The notes under the pieces were generated by a model. It made no database searches. It had not been told where the DNA came from and saw only the letters and a list, made by a program, of their open reading frames with translations. From positions 372,001 to 436,000 of the forward strand of contig JAAWWF010000002.1 of NCBI GenBank assembly GCA_021404565.1: a stretch of 64,000 nucleotides of DNA, given 5' to 3'. A program made the translations under genes and the position numbers. Below, in pieces: positions 59,948-64,000 of this stretch. The stretch is from Roseivirga sp. (GTDB lineage Bacteria; Bacteroidota; Bacteroidia; Cytophagales; Cyclobacteriaceae). Within the stretch, counting starts at the first letter, position 1; each line of letters opens with the position of its first letter.

Positions 59948-60035
59948 GGAAAGTGTCCTTTGAGAAGTCACTGTAGATTGCTCGATAGTCGACAAACAAT
60001 TAAGGCGTTTTTGAAACTCGGGACGGACACTTTCC
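59948..60035. repeat. 11-bp inverted repeat in the spacer before the helicase gene
   Basis: GGAAAGTGTCC (59948-59958) and GGACACTTTCC (60025-60035) are exact reverse complements 66 nt apart. They lie between the T9SS cargo gene and the AddA-like gene. There is no T-run. Confidence 0.45.
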
Positions 60036-60114
60036 ATTACGCATCAATTAGCACAGGCTTTCTTTCCAATACTCAACTCGATTGCGTTAATTCAATTTCT
60101 CTTTAATAGAAACT

Positions 60115-63100
60115 GTGCCCCTTACCATTTACAGATCGTCAGCCGGTTCCGGTAAAACCTTTACCCTGGTAAAAGAGTACCTGAAACTCATTCTAAGGCG
60201 ACCGAGAGATTTCCAGCACATCCTGGCCATTACCTTCACCAACAAAGCTACGGAGGAAATGAAGAGCCGGGTGCTCAAAAGCCTGCTCGAAATAGCCAGG
60301 GGAGAGCCGACTGCCATGGCTGAGGTGCTGCTTGCCGAGTTTAAAGGGGAGTTTGATGCAAAGGTGATCCAGCTCAAGGCAGAAGAGGCTTACGAGCTCA
60401 TTATTCATAACTATAGTCGCTTCGAAATCAGTACCATTGACAGCTTCTTTTCCAGGGTGGTCAGGTCATTTTCACGTGAGCTCGATATTCCCATGAGTTA
60501 CGAGCTTGAAATGAATACTGCATTGGCCCTGGATGAGGCAGTTGCCCAGCTATTCAGAAGCCTGTCAGGTAGGAAAGAGCTCAGGCTGTGGCTGGAACAG
60601 TACACCTTCGATCAGATAGAAAACGATAAGTCCTGGAATGTAGAGGGCAACATTCAGGAACTCGGCAGAAACCTGTTCAAAGAGCAATTTCAGGAGGGGT
60701 TCATCCATGTGGACGTAACACTTCAACGACTCACAGAGCTGGTGGCCGAAATGAAAAAGGTCATTGATCAGTATAAGAGGACTATGAAAGCTGCGGCCCG
60801 TCAGGCCATCAAGGCCATGGAAGACGCTGGTTTGGTCATAGACGATTTTACCGGTAAAAGCCGGGGACCGGTGAACACCTTCTTCAAAATTGCAGAGAAA
60901 GAAGAGTTTGAGCTGAATAAAACCTTTTTGGCCACGGCCAATGGAGAGAAAAGCTGGTATGCCAAAAAATCAGACAAAGCGGATCAGATTGAACAAATTC
61001 TGTCAGGAGGCTTCGGTGAGGCCATTGATACCCTGCTGAAATGTGTGAATAAGCACGAAGGGAATTACCGTACCGCGCTGGCCCTTTTCAGAAATATTTA
61101 TGCTTTTGGTTTGCTGGAAGCACTCAATTCCAATCTGAAGGATTATCGTGATGAGCAAAACATCATGCTGATCTCAGATAACAATGCCCTGATCCGTGAA
61201 ATAGTTAGGCAGGATGATGCACCCTTTATCTTTGAGAAGATTGGTAGCTTCTTCAAGCATGTGCTGATTGATGAGTTCCAGGATACCTCCAATTTCCAGT
61301 GGAACAATCTGTTGCCCCTGGTACTTAATTCACTGGCCACCGGCAATGAGGTATTGATTGTAGGTGATGTAAAACAGTCGATTTATCGCTTCAGAGGCGG
61401 AAATATGCGGCTGTTGCTTGAGCAGGTTGGAAAAGACCTGATCAACTTCAGAGAGGTGATTCAATACAAAAATCTGGAAGAGAATTACCGTAGTCTGCAG
61501 GGAATTGTCGAGTTCAACAATGCATTTTTTGAGAAGTTGCCTGAGTCTCTGGACCGAATTGAACATATCAACGATACAAGCTTTGTTGAGAGCGCCTACG
61601 AAGGGCACAGGCAGGTACCTAAGCAGGCAGCCGGAGGGTATGTACAGGTATTGCTCTATCAGTCGGATGAGTCCATTGACCTAAGCTGGAAAGAAAGGGC
61701 CTTGAAAAGTCTGGTGGCCAATATTCGGTCGAATCTGAAGCTCGACTACAATTACAACGACATATTGGTATTGGTGAACCGTAACGGGGACATGCCGGAA
61801 ATTGCCGAACACCTGCTTGCTCACAACATCCCTTTTGTTTCTGAGCGTTCGCTGATGCTCGGCAATAACGACCTGATTCGTTTTCTTATCGAGGTGCTTT
61901 ACTTTCTACAGTCAGAAGAAGATGCCATCGGTTTGGTCAACCTCACTCATCTTTATAGAAAAATGAAGGGCGAGGAGCGGATAGACCATCTTTTGAAAAG
62001 AACCTATTCTGTAGAAGACCTGATGGCCCTAGGCCTTCCCGAGGCATTTCTCCAACGTAGAAGGGCACTGGCTCAACTACCACTCTTTGATCTGGTAGAG
62101 CAGCTCTTGTTGCTCTTTGATTTCAGGTCAGAATCGGATGTCTTTATTCAGAAATTTCAGGATTTACTGCTGGAACAAAATCAGAAGGGCATTCACAGTA
62201 TTCATGGTTTTCTGGAATGGTGGGAAGACCAGGGCCGGGACAGCACCATTGCGGGCAACGAAAATACGAATGCCGTGAAAATCATGTCTGTGCATAAATC
62301 TAAGGGGTTGGAAGCCCCTGTCGTGATGATTCCCTTTGCGGAATACAGCTTTCTGCCCAATGCCAGGTTACACTCTTTCTGGACCAAAGAAGTACCCGAA
62401 TATCTGAGTGATCTATCGTTTGTACCACTCAATTACTCTAAAACGGGTCTTATCAATACTGATTTTGAACAGGCCTTTCTGGAAGAAACCCTGGAAAGCG
62501 TTATGGACTCACTTAACAAGACCTATGTGGCATTTACCCGCGCCAGGGAAAAGCTCTATGTATCTGGCCCACATCAAACCCCACGGCAGGGCTCATTTCA
62601 TCGCATCAATCATTTCCTGGAGCTTATCCTGGATAATTCAGAGCTGGGTATCAATAGAACTGAAGAGGACAGTACTCTCAAATACGAGTATCAGCTCAGT
62701 TCGGAAAAATCAAAAGCGTCCGAACCCGCTGAGGCAGTGAGCGAAATGGATACCTATCCACGGGCATCTTATATTGAGCACCTTTCTATCAGGCCCGATT
62801 CTGATCGCTTCTTTATGCTTCAGGATACAGAGGGGGCAGAAAACATTTCTATGGGGCATCAGGTGCATGAAGTACTCTCATTGATGGCCAATGCTTTCGA
62901 TACAGATGCCGTCATCAGACAGCTGCTGGCGGAGGGTACTTTATTGGCCAGAGACGTGTCCAAAATAAGGGAGAGAATCACCAGGCTTATGGAGCATCCC
63001 CAAATGCAGCAATGGTTTGGCGCTGATTATGAAGTGCTCACCGAGCGGGAACTGAGTTTTCAGGGAGCTATACTGAGGCCTGATCGGGTGATGGTAAAAG

Positions 63101-63261
63101 GAGCAGAAGCGATTATCCTTGACTACAAAAAGGAGAAAAAAGAGAAAGTGCACGAAAGTCAGGTCAGGCGATACATGGAAGCTGTTGGTTCGCTTGGCTA
63201 TACACTCACCACGGGCTATGTAGTATACGTTGATCCTGTAGAGATCATCGAGGTGGTGTAA
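60115..63261 (+). CDS. UvrD-type helicase-nuclease (AddA/RecB-like)
   Basis: The 1048-aa protein starts at GTG 60115. Motif I is RSSAGSGKTF (Lys14). Further helicase motifs are ITFTNKATEEMKSR (Ia), VLIDEFQDTSNFQW (II), VGDVKQSIYRFRGG (III), LEENYRSL (IV), KIMSVHKSKGLEAPVVMIP (V) and YVAFTRAREKLYV (VI). The C-terminal nuclease domain has LRPDRVMVKG and IILDYKKEK, the Asp and Asp-x-Lys of PD-(D/E)xK nucleases. It should resect double-strand breaks for recombination. The AddB-type partner usually encoded next to it is absent from its immediate neighbourhood here. Confidence 0.93.
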   Translation: MPLTIYRSSAGSGKTFTLVKEYLKLILRRPRDFQHILAITFTNKATEEMKSRVLKSLLEIARGEPTAMAEVLLAEFKGEFDAKVIQLKAEEAYELIIHNYSRFEISTIDSFFSRVVRSFSRELDIPMSYELEMNTALALDEAVAQLFRSLSGRKELRLWLEQYTFDQIENDKSWNVEGNIQELGRNLFKEQFQEGFIHVDVTLQRLTELVAEMKKVIDQYKRTMKAAARQAIKAMEDAGLVIDDFTGKSRGPVNTFFKIAEKEEFELNKTFLATANGEKSWYAKKSDKADQIEQILSGGFGEAIDTLLKCVNKHEGNYRTALALFRNIYAFGLLEALNSNLKDYRDEQNIMLISDNNALIREIVRQDDAPFIFEKIGSFFKHVLIDEFQDTSNFQWNNLLPLVLNSLATGNEVLIVGDVKQSIYRFRGGNMRLLLEQVGKDLINFREVIQYKNLEENYRSLQGIVEFNNAFFEKLPESLDRIEHINDTSFVESAYEGHRQVPKQAAGGYVQVLLYQSDESIDLSWKERALKSLVANIRSNLKLDYNYNDILVLVNRNGDMPEIAEHLLAHNIPFVSERSLMLGNNDLIRFLIEVLYFLQSEEDAIGLVNLTHLYRKMKGEERIDHLLKRTYSVEDLMALGLPEAFLQRRRALAQLPLFDLVEQLLLLFDFRSESDVFIQKFQDLLLEQNQKGIHSIHGFLEWWEDQGRDSTIAGNENTNAVKIMSVHKSKGLEAPVVMIPFAEYSFLPNARLHSFWTKEVPEYLSDLSFVPLNYSKTGLINTDFEQAFLEETLESVMDSLNKTYVAFTRAREKLYVSGPHQTPRQGSFHRINHFLELILDNSELGINRTEEDSTLKYEYQLSSEKSKASEPAEAVSEMDTYPRASYIEHLSIRPDSDRFFMLQDTEGAENISMGHQVHEVLSLMANAFDTDAVIRQLLAEGTLLARDVSKIRERITRLMEHPQMQQWFGADYEVLTERELSFQGAILRPDRVMVKGAEAIILDYKKEKKEKVHESQVRRYMEAVGSLGYTLTTGYVVYVDPVEIIEVV

Positions 63262-63264
63262 TCT

Positions 63265-64000
63265 CTATTGCATCGGGACCTTCCGCCTTTTAAATTCATA
63301 GAGAACGGCAATTAACCCCAGACTTGCGGTTAGAGCAATAAACACAGAATAGGGGGCTTTTATTCCTCCATTGAGCTGGGGGAACAGAGGAAGCGATTCG
63401 CTGACTGAGTTGAGCAATTGATGAAAAAGGTGAACGTAGAGTAAGCTGCCCAGGGTGTGCTTATAGAGCCATCCCATCACAAAAGTCATAGAAATTACCA
63501 TGATGCTAAAGGGTAGCAATTCCTGACCAGCTTCATGCCCTCCGTTTCTCAAAAACATAGGCATGTGAAAGGCCCACCATACTCCCGCAAGCACCACACA
63601 GGCTTTGAGATATCCATATTTTTTCAACCAGGAGTCGAATACTACACCTCGCCAGACAAACTCTTCCGTATTTAGTAAGAGCTGTAAAACAATGGCTGCG
63701 GCAAACCTGCCCAACACCTCCTGAGCGGTCCATTTCTCAGGCCATACACTGTCTGACAGTTGAAAACCTATAAAAGTAGAGAGCAAAGAAAGTATCCACG
63801 GAAGAAGAATCACTGCCAAAATCACCCAGATCGCAGCTTTTACCTTAGTGAATTTGGAGAAAAGTCTTTTGATCCCCGAAGCTCCACCGTCTTTGTAAAC
63901 GAATATCAGGGCAGCAATCAGTGCTCCGAAGTATTGCAATATTACAAGGCCATCGAGCACTGGAGGGTAGTAGATATTATATGACTTAAGCAGTGAGGGC
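63265..64000 (-). CDS. CPBP family intramembrane protease, 5' end outside the window
   Basis: The frame ends at 63265 and stays open to the edge of the window at 64000. A GTG at 63960 could start a 231-aa protein, but that form lacks the usual first membrane helix, so the gene probably begins beyond the window. CPBP motifs are NTEEFVWRGVVF (Glu-Glu-x-x-x-Arg) and WWAFHMPMF (His), with a further His in VHLFHQLLNS. These glutamic intramembrane proteases cleave prenylated or lipid-linked substrates or act in bacteriocin self-immunity; the role here is unknown. Its stop is 4 nt from the convergent helicase stop. Confidence 0.85.
   Translation of the reverse strand, partial: PSLLKSYNIYYPPVLDGLVILQYFGALIAALIFVYKDGGASGIKRLFSKFTKVKAAIWVILAVILLPWILSLLSTFIGFQLSDSVWPEKWTAQEVLGRFAAAIVLQLLLNTEEFVWRGVVFDSWLKKYGYLKACVVLAGVWWAFHMPMFLRNGGHEAGQELLPFSIMVISMTFVMGWLYKHTLGSLLYVHLFHQLLNSVSESLPLFPQLNGGIKAPYSVFIALTASLGLIAVLYEFKRRKVPMQ

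Noticed and set aside
1-64000. CRISPR array, rRNA, tRNA, prophage or restriction/defence system
   Set aside because: No regularly spaced repeats, no rRNA or tRNA signatures and no nuclease/methylase or phage structural genes were found on either strand.

Overview
The window reads as Bacteroidota chromosome, probably a marine or soil member of the Cytophagales. The reasons are a T9SS type B C-terminal sorting domain (gliding-motility type) at 56610-59885, several 7TM-AraC regulators, a LytTR regulator, a PadR plus prefix-domain permease pair, DUF3570/DUF4266 and PepSY-like proteins, promoters resembling TAnnTTTG, frequent TTG starts and little use of Shine-Dalgarno sites. I see no rRNA, tRNA, CRISPR array, transposase or phage gene.

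Layout. 1-4 kb: the 3' end of an M24 peptidase, a MEST-like hydrolase, a bestrophin, a 46-aa Cys/Lys-rich mini-protein and an IF2_N-like acidic/basic protein. 4-10 kb: two large MacB/FtsX-type permeases, the second in an operon with a PadR regulator. 10-15 kb: LytTR regulator, class C-type serine hydrolase, SRPBCC and DinB proteins, and a coupled SemiSWEET/MtfA-like pair. 15.3-16.4 kb: a nest of intergenic repeats.

16.4-31.4 kb is the most unusual part: an amidoligase-rich neighbourhood with three ATP-grasp proteins, a GCS2-type carboxylate-amine ligase, a class I glutamine amidotransferase, three alpha/beta esterases and a leucyl aminopeptidase. It is probably a pathway that builds and trims a peptide-like metabolite. 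It is split into two halves by a 19.98-24.93 kb insert carrying a DJ-1/TPR protein, an AraC regulator, a lipoprotein, a truncated gene end and dispersed repeats.

31.5-38.5 kb: a zinc-ribbon protein, a LolA-like protein, then a redox operon (thioredoxin, ApbE, DUF4266 lipoprotein, DUF3570 porin-like protein), a Rieske lipoprotein, an Asp-rich lipoprotein and a five-repeat PepSY-like protein. The operon and the PepSY-like gene share a promoter-like motif with identical spacing. 38.6-48.3 kb: GH13 amylase, PD40 protein, M24 peptidase, AraC regulator, TlpA-like protein and VTT membrane protein, with well-formed terminators.

48.3-51.3 kb is a two-gene block (S33 hydrolase and AraC regulator). It is followed on its own strand by an attC-like structure and flanked by two diverged copies of the 3' end of the VTT gene, so it looks inserted. 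51.3-64 kb: VWA lipoprotein, two DUF3137 proteins, HExxH lipoprotein, the 1091-aa T9SS cargo protein, an AddA/RecB-like helicase-nuclease and a CPBP protease that runs off the window.
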